A stretch of DNA of 64,000 nucleotides from Plectrocnemia conspersa (GCA_009617715.1 VTFK01000192.1:372001-436000); one strand, 5' to 3'; positions 47,566 to 59,520 are shown, numbered from the stretch's first letter. Numbers and translations: made by a program. Notes: generated by a model from the sequence alone, not told the origin.

Positions 47566-48340
47566 ATATTAAATTTTCAAAAAAACAGACAAAGGAACTG
47601 TGATGTAACCGCAAAATGGACATGGAACACCGCGCTCTTGGTGCGAACGAAGCGCACCACCGATGGAACTGCACACACTTACATCGACACACACACACAC
47701 CACCAAATGCGGCTTTTGATGACGAGCATATTTGACTTGATGCAGTTGTGTAACAAGCTCTCCCCGAGAGCGGGGTGTGGATTTTACAGCTCCGACGGTG
47801 TCATGCCTTTCATTCACTGTTGCCAGGCGGACTGGCAGCTCTGAGCGATTTGCATAGCAACACCCAGAGTTACCCCCCTAGCCTCCCCTATGTATAGCGG
47901 GGGTCCAAGTGCATGGCGGCTCACGAAGGGCGTTATGGGGTAGCCCTATTATAAGCTCATATATCTAGCTCCAGCTCTGGAACAGTCCTTTGTCCCTCGA
48001 AAGCGTTCACGGGTCACCGTGAATTAAATCGCGTTTATACGCTAGTTGGTTGGGGTTTGCATGCATGTATGCACGTATGTGTGTGAATCGATATGTTTAG
48101 TCCTCTTTTTGAAGCACGATACAATCGCGACAATTAGCAGTGGCATGGTGAATTTAACACGGTGACAAAGAAGCGGCTGTTGTTTGCTCATGCGCTCCAA
48201 TCCCAAAAGTGGTTTTGGATCATCAATTCCACGAGTTCTTAATGACCGACAATGGAATAACCCTTTGTTGTTTCTTTGCTCGTCGACTGAGCGATTCGTT
48301 TGATTTTTTGGCCTCTGGCAATATATTGCATGTGCGTTTG
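47566..48340. promoter_or_regulatory. Large candidate regulatory island with POU-type ATTTGCAT
   Basis: About 750 bp of unique, relatively GC-rich sequence, the longest such block here. Features: a CA microsatellite (47680-47700), CTCCCCGAGAGCGGGG (47760s), GAGCGATTTGCATAGCAACA with ATTTGCAT at 47848-47855, GGGTCACCGTGAATTAAATC (about 48011), CGACAATTAGCAG and AACAAAGG-like ACAAAGAAG (48165). Opposed frames at 47569-47844 show no domain. Best enhancer or promoter-like candidate by length. Confidence 0.4.
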
Positions 48341-48925
48341 TATTATATATATCGATGTACTATATGACGTTTTAAACTAAATGACATTTAAATATTTACA
48401 CCGGTATACTCATATTGACACACAAGAACAACGAATATATACCATAGACTCGTACATTAAAATATGTCTACCAAAAGTTTGATAAAAAAAATTAAGCAGT
48501 CAAAACAGCTGCTTCACTATAACAATGCACCGGCTCACGTGATTTTTTGCATTTAACTTTTGTAGTACACACTATTCTCTACCTATCCAACACCAACAAT
48601 GTTACTTAAAAGTTTTTTTAAAAAAGTCAACAAACTAAAATTAATTTACTTCATCTAAAATTAGATACCATATCTTAAAAAATATTTAAATACTTGAAAA
48701 AAGAAATATATAGTATTTATATGAAAAATATCTTATCTAAGCATTTCATAACCTAGTTTAATATAAATATATATTTAAAATGTATTGTTCTAAGCTTTGC
48801 TTTAGCATTACTTCTCTCTCAATTAATATCGATTGATGAAGGTATATTGTATTCCATTTTATAGATAAGATACTGACTTTCATTGTCTACATGTCTAATG
48901 TGTGTTTGAAAATGTATAGATGCAA
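48341..48925. other. AT-rich spacer
   Basis: Nothing recognised between two islands. Confidence 0.4.
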
Positions 48926-49410
48926 CACGATTAACGCGTGACGTGACATTTCGACTCACATCCGACAAAATTGAACTATACCCTCATGCCATATATTATA
49001 TTATACGACACAAGGAAGATAGAGACAGATAGGAAGTAAGGAAGTCAAACGCGCTGAAATAAGACGTTCGTAAATTTCCTAGATTGACATGATTGGCTCT
49101 GCGACATTGCCAGTTTTGGGGCGAGCAATTCGCGACATAAAGCGAACAAAGGGAACCAGCCAGATACTGTGCGCACACAAAGCTGGGCGCTATATTTCAG
49201 GTACTAACATTTGATTGCCTCTCGTGGATCAATTGAAAAATACAACGAGAACAAAGGAGAGCCCTCCCGGTTGCGGCCCTCCCCTAAAACGTTCCGGCGT
49301 CAATGTGGAGCTTGCGCAATATTCGCCTGTTCTTTATGGGCCCATTCCAACAACCCTCCCGTCAAATGCCCCTACGTGCCGTGACATGTCCACACTCTGA
49401 ATTTACTATA
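48926..49410. promoter_or_regulatory. Candidate enhancer with two perfect SOX/TCF-like AACAAAGG sites
   Basis: AACAAAGG occurs at 49145-49152 and 49250-49257, the same orientation, 105 bp apart. CGTGACGTGACATTTCG (48938) and TTTATGGGCCC (49333, posterior-Hox-type TTTATGG) also occur. Short frames on each strand (48996-49178 minus, 49215-49400 plus) lack domains. Confidence 0.38.
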
Positions 49411-50364
49411 CATATGTACATATATCGGCAGAAAAGTATATAGACTGCTTACTATATCGTGAGAATGATTGGACTAGATATTTCACCTATGTGTATTCTT
49501 ATGACAATAGCATAAATAATAGTATCTTAGTTATGTCTATGAATGCTAACATAGTAACCAAGCTATCATACAGTACCTTATTAGTAAAAGGAAAAAAATA
49601 TTAAAAAAAAAAAATAAGTATAACTGCTGATTTTACATTACTAGGGAAACAGTGGATGACTAGATGAGAAGCTTGATGCAGCTGTGAAAGCACTTGAGCT
49701 TTAAAAGTCAAACGTATTAGTCAGGCAATAGAGAACATATAATAAAAAAATGAAACTCAATATCTTCAAGGCTATCGGTGAAAAAAACAACAAGGCATCT
49801 CTTTATTTCTAGATCCACTCAAGAGAATTCCACCCACGATTATATTAAAGAATCTAGAAGATCAACATTTGTATTATATCATTACTTTTTGTATTTAAAC
49901 TATTCCTGTCCTGATAATAGATAAATACAACTTCTAATGACAATCAAAAGTAATGATATATGTAGTCAAGTACTTAATATATAAATGAGTTAAAAATAAA
50001 CTCTCTTTACACCATTACGTTAGCGATAAAACAGTTAAAATATTTTTTTTAATCTTTTGTTGCAACTTTACTAATGAAAAAAAACATTTTACTTTTGTTT
50101 TTATCATATATTTATAAAGATTAAAACATTTTACAATAAGATAATGAGCTAACTAGAAATCAAATTCATAATATATATTTTATAAAATGACGTTTCTGTT
50201 ATTGTATATATTTTATTTATTTTTTTATACAAACAGATATGATATTCTTTATTAAAATAAAATTTACATTTTAGTGAAGTAATATACTCGATTTAGAAAT
50301 CATATCTTTCGAAAATCAGGACACATTTTTGAGCAATTAAACTTCCAAACATGCACCAAAAATA
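49411..50364. other. AT-rich DNA leading into the satellite pair
   Basis: A/T-rich sequence with no gene. The last 80 bp share a block with 43279-43307. Confidence 0.4.
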
Positions 50365-52022
50365 ATTAAAAATTGTTTTTAAATGCAAATTAAGCTTCAA
50401 AACACTTTTTGCATACGACATTTTTCAGTGGGATTTTATTTTGCAAAGTTATGACAGTTTAAATTTTTACATTGGCCGCCATTTTGCAAAAAAAAATATA
50501 TATTTTTTTCATACAAAAGGTGCTCGGTAGTTCTATACGATACTAAAAATTTAATTTTGAATCTTTAAAACCAAGCAGTTAAGAGCGTTAACTCTTCTGA
50601 AAGTCTCAAAATGGCTAGTATGGGGGGTCCGATCGAACTGATACATCGCTTGTTTTGAAGCAAAAATCTATATTTTTTATATTTTATTTGGATGTATTTT
50701 AGGCTTCTAAACGTTTCATGTATAGCGAACTTTTTGTTAAAATTTAACACTACTGAGTTATGAGTGATTGAATATTTTTATACTTGTCGCCATTTTGCAA
50801 AAAAAAAAAATTGACACATTGCATTTTGCTAACAAACATACACAGGGTGCTTAAGAATTCTATACTGTCACAAAAATTGAAATTTAAATATGTATAAATA
50901 AGCTCACACTGACCTTAACTATATTGAAAATCTTATGAGCGTATGTATGGTGGATCGATCGACTCATCACACTAAACGTGTTTTGAAAAAAAAATACTTT
51001 TATTTTTTATTTTTTAATTTTTTTTAAAAGGTATCGTAAGTATATTCGAAAGCTCTATTTTGTATCAAAAATTCAAGTCAATATCCTTATTGGAACCAAA
51101 TACGAGCGTTAACTATATGCAGAGTCGCATAAAAGCTCGTATGGGGTCCCGGTCAATATACCGTAAGACTCGATTTTTATTAAAAAAAAACATTAAAAAT
51201 TGTTTTTAAATGCAAATTAAGTTTCTAAAAACTTTTTGCATACGACATTTTTAAGTAGTATTTCATTTTGCAAAGTTATGACACTTTGAATTTTTACATT
51301 AGCCGCCATTTATGAAAAAAATTTTTATATATTTTTTTAATACATAACGTATAAGGAGTGCACGGTAGTTCTATGCGATACTAAAAATTTAATTTTTAAT
51401 CTTTAAAACGAAGCAGTTAAGAGCGGTAACTCTTCTGAAAGTCTTAAAATGGCTCGTATGGGGGTCCGATCGGACTGATACATCGCTTGTTTTGAAGCAA
51501 AAAACTATTTTTTTATATTTTATTTAGATGTAGTTTAGGCTTTTAAACGTTTCATGTGTAGCAATCTTTTCGTTAAAATTTAAACCTACTGAGTTACGAG
51601 TGTTTAAATTTGTATACTTGTCGACATTTTTCAAGAAAATTAAACACATTGGATTTTGCTAACAAACATACACAGGGTGCTCAAGAATTCTATACGGTCA
51701 CAAAAATTCAACTTTAAATATGTATAAATAAGCTCACACTGACCTTAACTATATTGCAATTCTTATGAGCGTATGTATGGTGGGTCGATTGACTCATTTT
51801 TTTAAAACACTAAACGTGTTTTTAAAAAAATTTTTTTTTAATTTTCAATTTTTTTAAACGGTATCGTAAGTATATTGAAAGCTCTATTTCGTATTAAAAA
51901 TTCAAGTCTATATCTTTAATAATAACCAAATACGAGCGTTAACTATATGCCAAGTCGCATAAAAGCTCGTTCGGGGGCCCGGTCAATTTACCGTAAGACT
52001 CGTTTTTTATTAAAAAAAAATA
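50365..52022 (+). repeat. Satellite-like tandem pair, ~830-bp unit of three subrepeats
   Basis: Two head-to-tail units, 50365-51191 (827 bp) and 51192-52022 (831 bp), are closely similar along their length. A third copy starts at 52023 (ATTAAAAATTGTTTTAAT) and is lost after ~15 bp. Each unit contains three related subrepeats. All align on GGT..C...ATTCTATA(C).....AAAAAT then (GA)GCGTTAACT or GACCTTAACT, then a GTATG(G)...GGTC/GGATCG box. In unit 1 the TTAACT cores are at about 50586, 50914 and 51107, in unit 2 at about 51424, 51742 and 51937, so spacing alternates ~320, ~195, ~317. The short third subrepeat lacks the CATTTTGCAAAA half. This is a trimeric higher-order repeat. Short minus frames across it are spurious. 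Confidence 0.88.
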
Positions 52023-52440
52023 ATTAAAAATTGTTTTAATATTTAGTAATTGCCAGTTTCATACAAACAAAGTTGTAAAAAATCATGGAAATTGAAATTT
52101 AATTAAATTGATTAAAACAGTATCACGGACTTATATGACGCTAACTGCTTACAGACTGTGATTTCCGAATAGAGTAAATTTTATATGATCATAAAAAATA
52201 AAAGTTTGTGCAAAATTGCTGAAAAAATATTTGGTAGCGAAAATTTCACTTTTACTATAATTATAATGAAGAGCATTAAACTAAACTTTGAATATACTAT
52301 ATATAAATCAATGTATACTATATTGTTTATGAAGTCGACTAAAAAACAAATTATAAATAATTCTATAGTCTACATACTTTCATAGCATACCATTCATATC
52401 GCTTCGCTCTTACATAAATAATCCAAAGAAGTGTTTTAAA
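52023..52440. other. AT-rich DNA after the satellite
   Basis: The plus frame 52185-52385 is AT-driven and unsupported. Confidence 0.35.
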
Positions 52441-52760
52441 ACAAAATCCCGGTTATTCCACATTAAACCAGCCCTGAGCTTGCGTCAGCGGCATTGTCCA
52501 GGGATTGCAGGAACCCTGCTTTATGATTCTCTGACCATTCATTCTCAAATCGATGATGTGGTGTAATAAAAACGGGTTGGACCTCTACGAGATTCGGCAC
52601 ACTGAATGGCACTGAACAATGGCACAGAGTTACGCAACTTAAGTCTTCTTCACAATTTTGCTCTTTGAACGTGTGTAAAAATCTGACGCGATCCTTTCCC
52701 ATATAATAAAAACTTGATTTCAAGACTTTCAGCGGGGCTTTGTGATTCAACACAATCTAA
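52441..52760. promoter_or_regulatory. Candidate regulatory island
   Basis: It has AACAATGG (52615-52622, SOX core), TCAAATCGATGATGTGG (about 52546, ATCGATGATG with a TALE/Hox flavour) and AATAAAAACGG. A 96-codon minus frame (52463-52753) covers it, with neither a domain nor a plausible splice pair. Exon status cannot be excluded. Confidence 0.33.
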
Positions 52761-53680
52761 TTCATTTAATGCAATTCCCTCATTAAAGGCAACTACTCTC
52801 TACATACATGTTTTGAAAAAAGTATGTTCCTAACGCAATACACACGCGTACGTGTAAAAAGATTTATGAAACAATGAACATTTTTATTATTGATTTTTTT
52901 TTCTTTGAAAGAAATTTGAGAACCGTTCTCTCACGCATTTAAACCAGTTTTGCAGCATTAATCAGTAGCCAATACATTATTCACACGTTATTATATTAGA
53001 GAAAATCGAGGTTAAATAAATGTCAAAGGCTGTTGAACGTAATACGTGCGTACGATTGATATTGGTTAAGATGTTGCAATGTATTATTACAAAATAGTTT
53101 TTATTTAATAGTAGCATCAAATATAATATGATACTTGAATATAAATTAATTTATAAATAAAACTATGGCTTAAATATATTAATTTAAAAATCTGTCTGAT
53201 GGAGTAAATATAAATCTGAAATAAATATAAATACAATCCCTTCTATAGCTAAGGGACTATACTATCCTTAAAAAACTGACATGATCATATTAAAAATACG
53301 CGAAACCATAATGACAAAACTCATACTTATATTTTCGAAAAACTTCAGTGTTATTTTTATCTATTTTATGTATTAATAAAATATGTATCGTACGTTCACT
53401 TATCTTATTTGATCTGCCAATCAAATTGATATGATATATGTATTTATACATTTTGTTACTAACCGGTATGGGCAACGATCGAATCTGGTTTATTAGGAAA
53501 AATATATTTATTTTGCTTCAAGATAACGCCAGAGAAATAAATGTATTATAAAAAAGCGATAAGATACGCATTAATACTAAATATGCATTATAAACATTAT
53601 ATTTTTATATACAAAACATGTATTGAATAAAGTTGAACGAAAGTTGTCCATTAATGTAAGAACTTAAAATCCATAGATGT
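52761..53680. other. AT-rich DNA, nothing recognised
   Basis: Only short A/T-driven frames (for example minus 53290-53475). Confidence 0.4.
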
Positions 53681-54330
53681 TAGGGCTCAACTTCTAGGGG
53701 CGGAAATCACCCCACCGATATCGAATAATCATATTAACGTATACGTGTATGCGTGATTTCCGCGATACCAACTTGTAAATTTTACCAACGAACCTCCCGG
53801 GAAACAATGAATGTCAAAATGTTCCCGTTTCAATCGTAAAATGTCAAATTTAATATTCGCGTTGCGTTGTCCAAAATTTAATCCGAAACAATCTCAAAGA
53901 TTGGATTCAATCTATTGTATCAGTGGTGTCTCCCTGAGGGACAATCGTGACAATCACTCTTCCCAAGGGATCGATCTTTAGTTTTGGTCGGCTCAGATTT
54001 TTTTCCACATCAACCTTTCGCTTCATTATTTGGAGTAAGATGTATATTGCTAAAGGGGGAGAGAAAGGATCGATGAGGACTCGCTTTAGATATACTGGCA
54101 ACTTCTATCCAGTGACTTAGCTTCAAATTTTGGGCGCTAGGGAGACCGACACGAGTGTTTATTATATAAAAATATCAAATGTGTAGAGACTAATATTATT
54201 ATTTGACTTGTCGCTAAAAATGTCGATACCCCGGTCGATAGTTGTCAATCGCTCATTTTAATAGTGTGAGCGAAATAGCGAGCTTTGCTTGCATCTCGCT
54301 CTTTTTTTCCGTCTTACTAAATTTTATAAT
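53681..54330. promoter_or_regulatory. Candidate regulatory island
   Basis: Mixed composition. It has AGGGGCGGAAATCACCCCACC, GAACCTCCCGGGAAACAATGAATG (53790-53815), ACAATCTCAAAGATTGGATT (53888, TCF-type CAAAG) and GACAATCGTGACAATCAC (53940). The distal part (54225-54310) has GAGCGAAATAGCGAG / CTCGCTC inverted words. A 64-codon minus frame at 53907-54101 is unsupported. Confidence 0.32.
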
Positions 54331-54649
54331 CTTTTTATTACATAACAGACACACAATAGAAAGTAACAATTATGCACAATTAGAGCATATGATCCTGTTT
54401 CATCCCATATCATAAAAATATAGATACCTTTTGAAGAAAAAAAATAATTTACGAGCAATAATTGACAACGTAAAACTGTCAAATATCGCACCATGTAGTC
54501 TTAACACCGCACCGTGCGTCCATGTTCCGATGATTTTTTTTACAATAAGCTTACACTCGTAAATTTAAGATTATTGAGTTATTTGCATAAGTTAAAAAAT
54601 CAATATAACTGAAATGTGTTTAACAGAAGATTTTTACCGTTATAAAATT

Positions 54650-55010
54650 TAAATTGGCTAAATTTGCTTGAACGCAAAGCCAATAAATGCATTCAAAGTT
54701 TTGTCGACGTACGAGTGCAACGCTTGGAATACGATGTCGACACATTGTCGACTTACGAGCACAAAGGGTTATATTTAAGATTATTTAAAAAAAATGTCAC
54801 TCACCAGAAAGAAGCGCCTCATATTTTTGTTTGCGGGGCCTCGCGTCTTCAGTGCGAGCAAATCAGTGGAGGGGGCGGGGCTCCTCGATTGCCGTTTTCG
54901 GGGTGCAGCGCTATCGCTCCTCAGTAATGTAAACACATAATACATATTTTTGATAATGAAATCCCATACGTCAGAGGACGCTACCGTGGCGTATGCGGTG
55001 GGTAACGTGT
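54650..55010. other. Island with repeated GTCGAC..TACGAG words
   Basis: GTCGACGTACGAGTGCAA (54702) recurs as GTCGACTTACGAGCACAA (54748), with a third GTCGACACATT between. The plus frame 54664-54927 spans these and the GC-rich GGAGGGGGCGGGGCTCC (54868) but shows no domain. Origin unclear. Confidence 0.3.
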
Positions 55011-56755
55011 TAATATCAAATACTTTTTAATTTATTTCATTCGTTTTTTCAACCTCAAAATATAGCTGTTTGTTGCCATTTACACGGTAGTTGCTTTATT
55101 GAAGTAAATCGGTAATCAATTATTAACTCAAATGTTATTCACTTATTTTTAAATGTTGCTGTGGTATTCAAATTAATTGAAATCTATATAACGTGCATTA
55201 CAGTTATAATCAAAGTAATTTTATTTAATTTAAAACATTAATACTCTGTTTTTACGTGATTTTAGATTTTCGTTAAATCTAAAATTTAATGTTTGGTATA
55301 TGTTACAGTGAATGTATATATATATCCACTGGCGTTTTAGTGAAATCATATCCATTTGTAAATATATTTCAGTTTGTTCTAAAATGTCTTTGAAACTCAA
55401 TTTGATATTTGCGAAATATCCATATGCTGTTTGAACACAAACATAAGCAAAAAAAGGTAAAAAAAAATTACTTTACTTTATTTTAAATAATGTAGAATTT
55501 TGTCGTCACAATTCAACGATGTGATGTCACAATTCTGTAAATCTCTGATCATGTGGAAATATGCGTAAAGATCATTCGTTTGTGAACAAATAAAGTTTTA
55601 CTGATTTTGAGCAGTAAAATTAATAATAAATTGTTTTATACACTTTAACTGGATAAGTAAGTGAATATATATGTATACTAGTAAAAATATAACTTCACTC
55701 GTATTACACATTCACTGCAATATAAACAATTTGCGCATTCTTTAATAATTAATACTGCTCCTATCGCAATAATTAAAACACTGTATCATCTCATATGATC
55801 AAAATTACACTGAAATAATCGCAAGATCACGCCATATATTGTTGCTTGAATGACAAGCTAGATTGTAATGCAATATTGAGCACATCAGATAATGTTTCAC
55901 AATGTAAATATTTTTGACGAAATGCTCCAGTATTAATTTTTCATTAGATAGTAATGGAAAATTAATACAAAATGAACTGAGACGTTCTATAATATTTTTA
56001 ATGGAAATAATTCAATGGTTCTCTACAGCTATGAACGCTACATTTATCTTGGGGTTCAAATAGATATTGTAATTATTGTAACGCGCAACTAAAATGTAGT
56101 TTGAGTAATATAATTTAAATGGTTATAATATACTACTAACCAATTTATTATTAATTTATTTATAAACTAATATAAATTCATTCAATAAAAATATTGATTA
56201 AAATAATCTAACACGAAACTGTTATTTATTTATTATTTTTCAGGTAGGTGATTTACTATTTAAAATAATAGTGATGTAGAATAGCAATTTTTATCAAATA
56301 ATATTGAAATTTAAACGATTATTTAATATTTTTCTAATAAGGTTAAATATTAAAAAAATGATATTCAATTTTTAGTTAATTATAACATAATATGATTTAT
56401 AATATACGCCTATACGGTAAACTTATTTATTTCGATGTTCTATCGATCTATGAAATATTTGTAATAGAAAAATATTGATATAAATTTGAAATCGATTTAT
56501 GGTGAATTATCTATGTTTTTTAAATGTACTAACAATGTCATACGTCCTTTTTCTTCTGACATCTTTATACCTAACATAAAGCAGTAGTTAAAGCTGCATA
56601 TTGTATAATATGCATTGTGTCATTGTACTAACAAAACTAACTACGTGAAATAATATGCTTTCCCTTCAATGTATCATTTGTCCGTTCTGTTTGTGTCTGC
56701 TTTTAAAATAACAAGTTAAGTTTAATCTCAATAAAAAAGACCGTCCATTATAATA
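55011..56755. other. AT-rich DNA, nothing recognised
   Basis: No ORF of 60 codons, no paired termini and no coding residue. Confidence 0.45.
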
Positions 56756-57035
56756 AATCAATCAAACGATTCCCTCTTTGGACGGATGGATTAACGCGAA
56801 TGGTCTCCCCCCTTTGTGCGACCGACGATAGAAGAATATTCTGGCATTTTCTCATAGTACCAACAACCCTCTCTCATGTTACCCCTTTCGAATTTGCTAC
56901 AAACTATATAATATGGCAAACAGACGAACGAGTAAATTAAACTCGGTCGTTTCGAATTCATTGCACAACGGGACGGTATGCAATCGTTAGAAACTTACAA
57001 TACAATCGTTAGAAACTAGAAACTGCATTCGTTAA
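56756..57035. promoter_or_regulatory. Small island with bicoid/OTX-type GGATTA
   Basis: ACGGATGGATTAACGCG (GGATTA at 56788-56793) and a C-rich GGTCTCCCCCCTTTGTGCG lie in unique sequence. AATCGTTAGAAACT is duplicated at 56987 and 57004. No ORF. Confidence 0.3.
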
Positions 57036-57344
57036 CTGCGATAGTTAGCAGATGTACTTTTAACTGGTGTTTCCTTAATGAAATTTCCATATATTATGTA
57101 AAAAGTTTAGATAACTATAGATAACTAATTGACGTATTTAAATTATCTCAGCAATACATACGTATGAACAATATATATAATATTATACAAAAATAAATTT
57201 ATTAAAAGTTTTTACAAATTTAAAAAAGATTGTCTCAATTTAAATTATTTTTATTTAAATTCCTAGAATATTCGTTTCTATAAACTTAAAATCAAAATAA
57301 TCAATTTAAAAATTTAATAATAAGGAAATGTAATAATTAATTAC

Positions 57345-57377
57345 TATTTCCGGCGAACCACATGTTGAGAACCACCT
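57345..57377 (-). mobile_element. hAT terminus relic
   Basis: On the minus strand AGGTGGTTCTCAACATGTGG and then TTCGCCGG are read. This is the CAGTGGTTCTCAACxTGTGGTTCGCxG end shared by a large hAT group. The opposite end was not found. Confidence 0.5.
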
Positions 57378-57616
57378 AATGAATTGATGCATTGATACAT
57401 TTTTAACATGTCTAAAAAAATTCGTTGAAATATTCGGACCGTATCAAAAGATACATAAATTTAAATAAAAAAGGTAAAATTCGCACAGATTTCCGAAAAA
57501 GTGCCGGTATTTATCGTAAGTCTGGTAGTGAAACTGCCGGTCGGTAAAGTGTTAAAAAACAAAAATATGATGTGCTTATTATTTTTTATTTTATTTTATT
57601 TTTTCGATTAAATTAA

Positions 57617-57660
57617 GACCATCGTGGCCTAACAGGTTACCCCAATGCGCCACGATGGTC
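57617..57660 (-). repeat. Perfect 12-bp hairpin in the LINE 3' UTR
   Basis: GACCATCGTGGC (57617-57628) is complementary to GCCACGATGGTC (57649-57660), with a 20-nt loop. It sits about 85 nt after the ORF stop and 10 nt before the AAAAT tail. Such a structure may be recognised by the element's reverse transcriptase; inference. Confidence 0.85.
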
Positions 57661-57744
57661 GAAAGCAAATTATAAATTTATAAAACATAAAAAAACGTAT
57701 ATATATAAATAAATATAACAATACTTAAACATAACAAAAAAAAA

Positions 57745-59004
57745 TTATAAAATATTAAAATTAAAAGATATAAACCGGATCAGATCCTCGTAGCTAACAT
57801 TAAATAAATCAATTTTCAATGCCAGCGTATTAAGGAGCCGTATGGCCACAGCTATAGGCGAGTCGGCAAGTGCGGATGTCCTAGCCCTAACTTCCATCAA
57901 AAGAGGTCTCGATCGTGATTCTCGAAAATGTTCCGGAACCCTAAACTGGAATTCCTCGAGAATAGCTGGATTGTCGACAGCACCTTTTAGTAGTTTGAAA
58001 AAATGCTTAGCGACATACAGCTTTCTGCGAGAATTCAGCGAATCATATCCCAACGCTCCTAAAAGAAAGGCGCTGGGATATAAGAACGGATAATAACCAA
58101 ATGTCCTTTTGTAAAGGTATCTTAAATACCTTTTTTGAATTTTTTCTACTAAAAGGGAATATTTGGCTATTCGGGGATTCCAAATTATAGATCCCGATTT
58201 AAGAATGCTACGAACTAAGGTGTCATAGAGGATGCGAATAACTGACGGATCGTCAAAGTGAAAGGCATTCCTCATAACAAAGCCGAGCATATTGGAAGAT
58301 TTACCACAGACGTCGTGTATGTGTAGAGAGAACCTCCATTTGCTCTCGAAAGTGATTCCGAGATCTTTAATGGAAGTTTCTCTAGTCAAAATGTTACCAC
58401 CGAGATGGTAGAAATAAGCTGATGGCGAACGGGATCGAGAAAATGACACAGTATGGCACTTTCCGACACTAAAGGGCAGACGGTTAACGGAAGCCCATCT
58501 CCACAGAGAGTCTAAATCCCTTTGTAGAGAGAAGGAGTCCACAACAGATCGAATGCATTTATATAATTTTAAATCATCTGCGTACAGAAGAAAACTTGAA
58601 TTTTTAATTGCTGTATTTATGTCATTAATAAATAACAAAAAAAAGCAGAGGTCCCAAATTGGATCCTTGAGGAACCCCGAAGGGGTAAAATATTCTTTTG
58701 ACAATCGGCCACCATAGGTTACAAACTGTCTACGATTGCTTAAATAACTCGAAAATAACCGAGTTAAATTATCTGAGCAACCGAGGTTCGACATTTTTTT
58801 TAATAATAACGTATGACAAACTTTGTCAAAGGCTTTCTCAAAATCTGTATACACGACGTCTACTTGAATTCCGGCATCGAGAGAAGTTGTCACCGTTTTG
58901 GTGAACGACAGAAGAATAGTAACAGTGGAACGGGCAGGACGAAACCCGTGCTGTTGGTCTAATAAAACTTGCTGAAAGTAATTGTAGAGATAATTATGAA
59001 TAAT
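57745..59004 (-). pseudogene. LINE reverse transcriptase, 420 codons, compensated frameshift in block B
   Basis: The frame is open from 59004 to the stop at 57745. Motifs in order: QQHGFRPARSTVTILLSFT, VVYTDFEKAFDKV (block A), LLYADDLKLYK (block C with YADD), GKCHTVSFSRSRS (block D), KDLGITFESKW (block E), then a C-terminal region with LVRSILKSGSIIW and QKRYLRYLYKRTFGYYPFLY. Block B should read VPQGSNLGPLL. Here it is out of frame: the G run (complement of 58675-58678) is one base short, and the T run (complement of 58637-58644) is one base long. The ORF therefore survives but 11 residues read FLKDPIWDLCF. The first catalytic Asp and YADD are intact. With block B lost and the N-terminus truncated it should be inactive. 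Confidence 0.88.
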
Positions 59005-59139
59005 TTATGTATATTATAATTTATGAATAATATGCTTTACATACATGAACAAAGATATTTTTTATTAGCTTCTTTCTATTATCGATTATTTATAAACACA
59101 CATATGCTTTTTCTTTTACATATATTAATTTCCAATATA

Positions 59140-59520
59140 TTTTCCAGGCCGGAAAAGTATCATAAATATAGATACATATAAGGCTTTAAAAATTCGTTAC
59201 TTTATCGGCGATTAGATTTTTATCGGCACGGCGCGGCACAAACAATGGGATTAATCGCTCAAAAAAAATATTTATCCTTGTATGTGTGAGTACACGGTAA
59301 AATGTGACATTCCCTCCGATCGTTTTCCCATAAATTCCCCATACATTTTCCATATCGGAGATGATTTAATCAAGGGACTGGCACGCGTACTCGTCCATGA
59401 ATGTGCGTCAGCAACTGTCGGTGGCACGCTCCGCTTGAATTATTATCGCTTATGCTATAATTCGATTTTCGGCCACCCTGTATGTGTGTACCGTATTTAT
59501 GTGAAAGCTTTATAAAATAT
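59140..59520. promoter_or_regulatory. Candidate enhancer with adjacent SOX and OTX-type sites
   Basis: AACAATGGGATTAATC (59241-59256) joins a SOX core AACAATG to a GGATTAATC homeodomain/OTX site. Nearby are GGCGATTAGATTTTTATCGG (about 59198, mirrored ATCGG words) and GATGATTTAATCAAGG (59359). The 77-codon plus frame 59282-59515 is unsupported. Confidence 0.4.

Larger units (their letters stand above)
57570..59004 (-). mobile_element. 5'-truncated LINE (Jockey/CR1-type) with 3' hairpin and AAAAT tail
   Basis: The minus-strand order is RT ORF (59004-57745), 3' UTR with a perfect 12-bp hairpin (57617-57660), then an (AAAAT)n-type tail (about 57570-57606). The 5' end stops inside the RT, just upstream of YNYFQQVLLDQQHGFRPARS, so the copy is 5'-truncated in the manner of target-primed reverse transcription. 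Endonuclease and ORF1 are absent. A tail of AAAAT repeats and a stem-loop just before it are features seen in some non-LTR clades. Confidence 0.85.

Noticed and set aside
47680..47705. CA/TG microsatellites here and at 26390, 44749 as functional elements
   Set aside because: Ordinary simple repeats.
50565..50750. Small gene in the satellite
   Set aside because: The frame is not kept in the second satellite unit.
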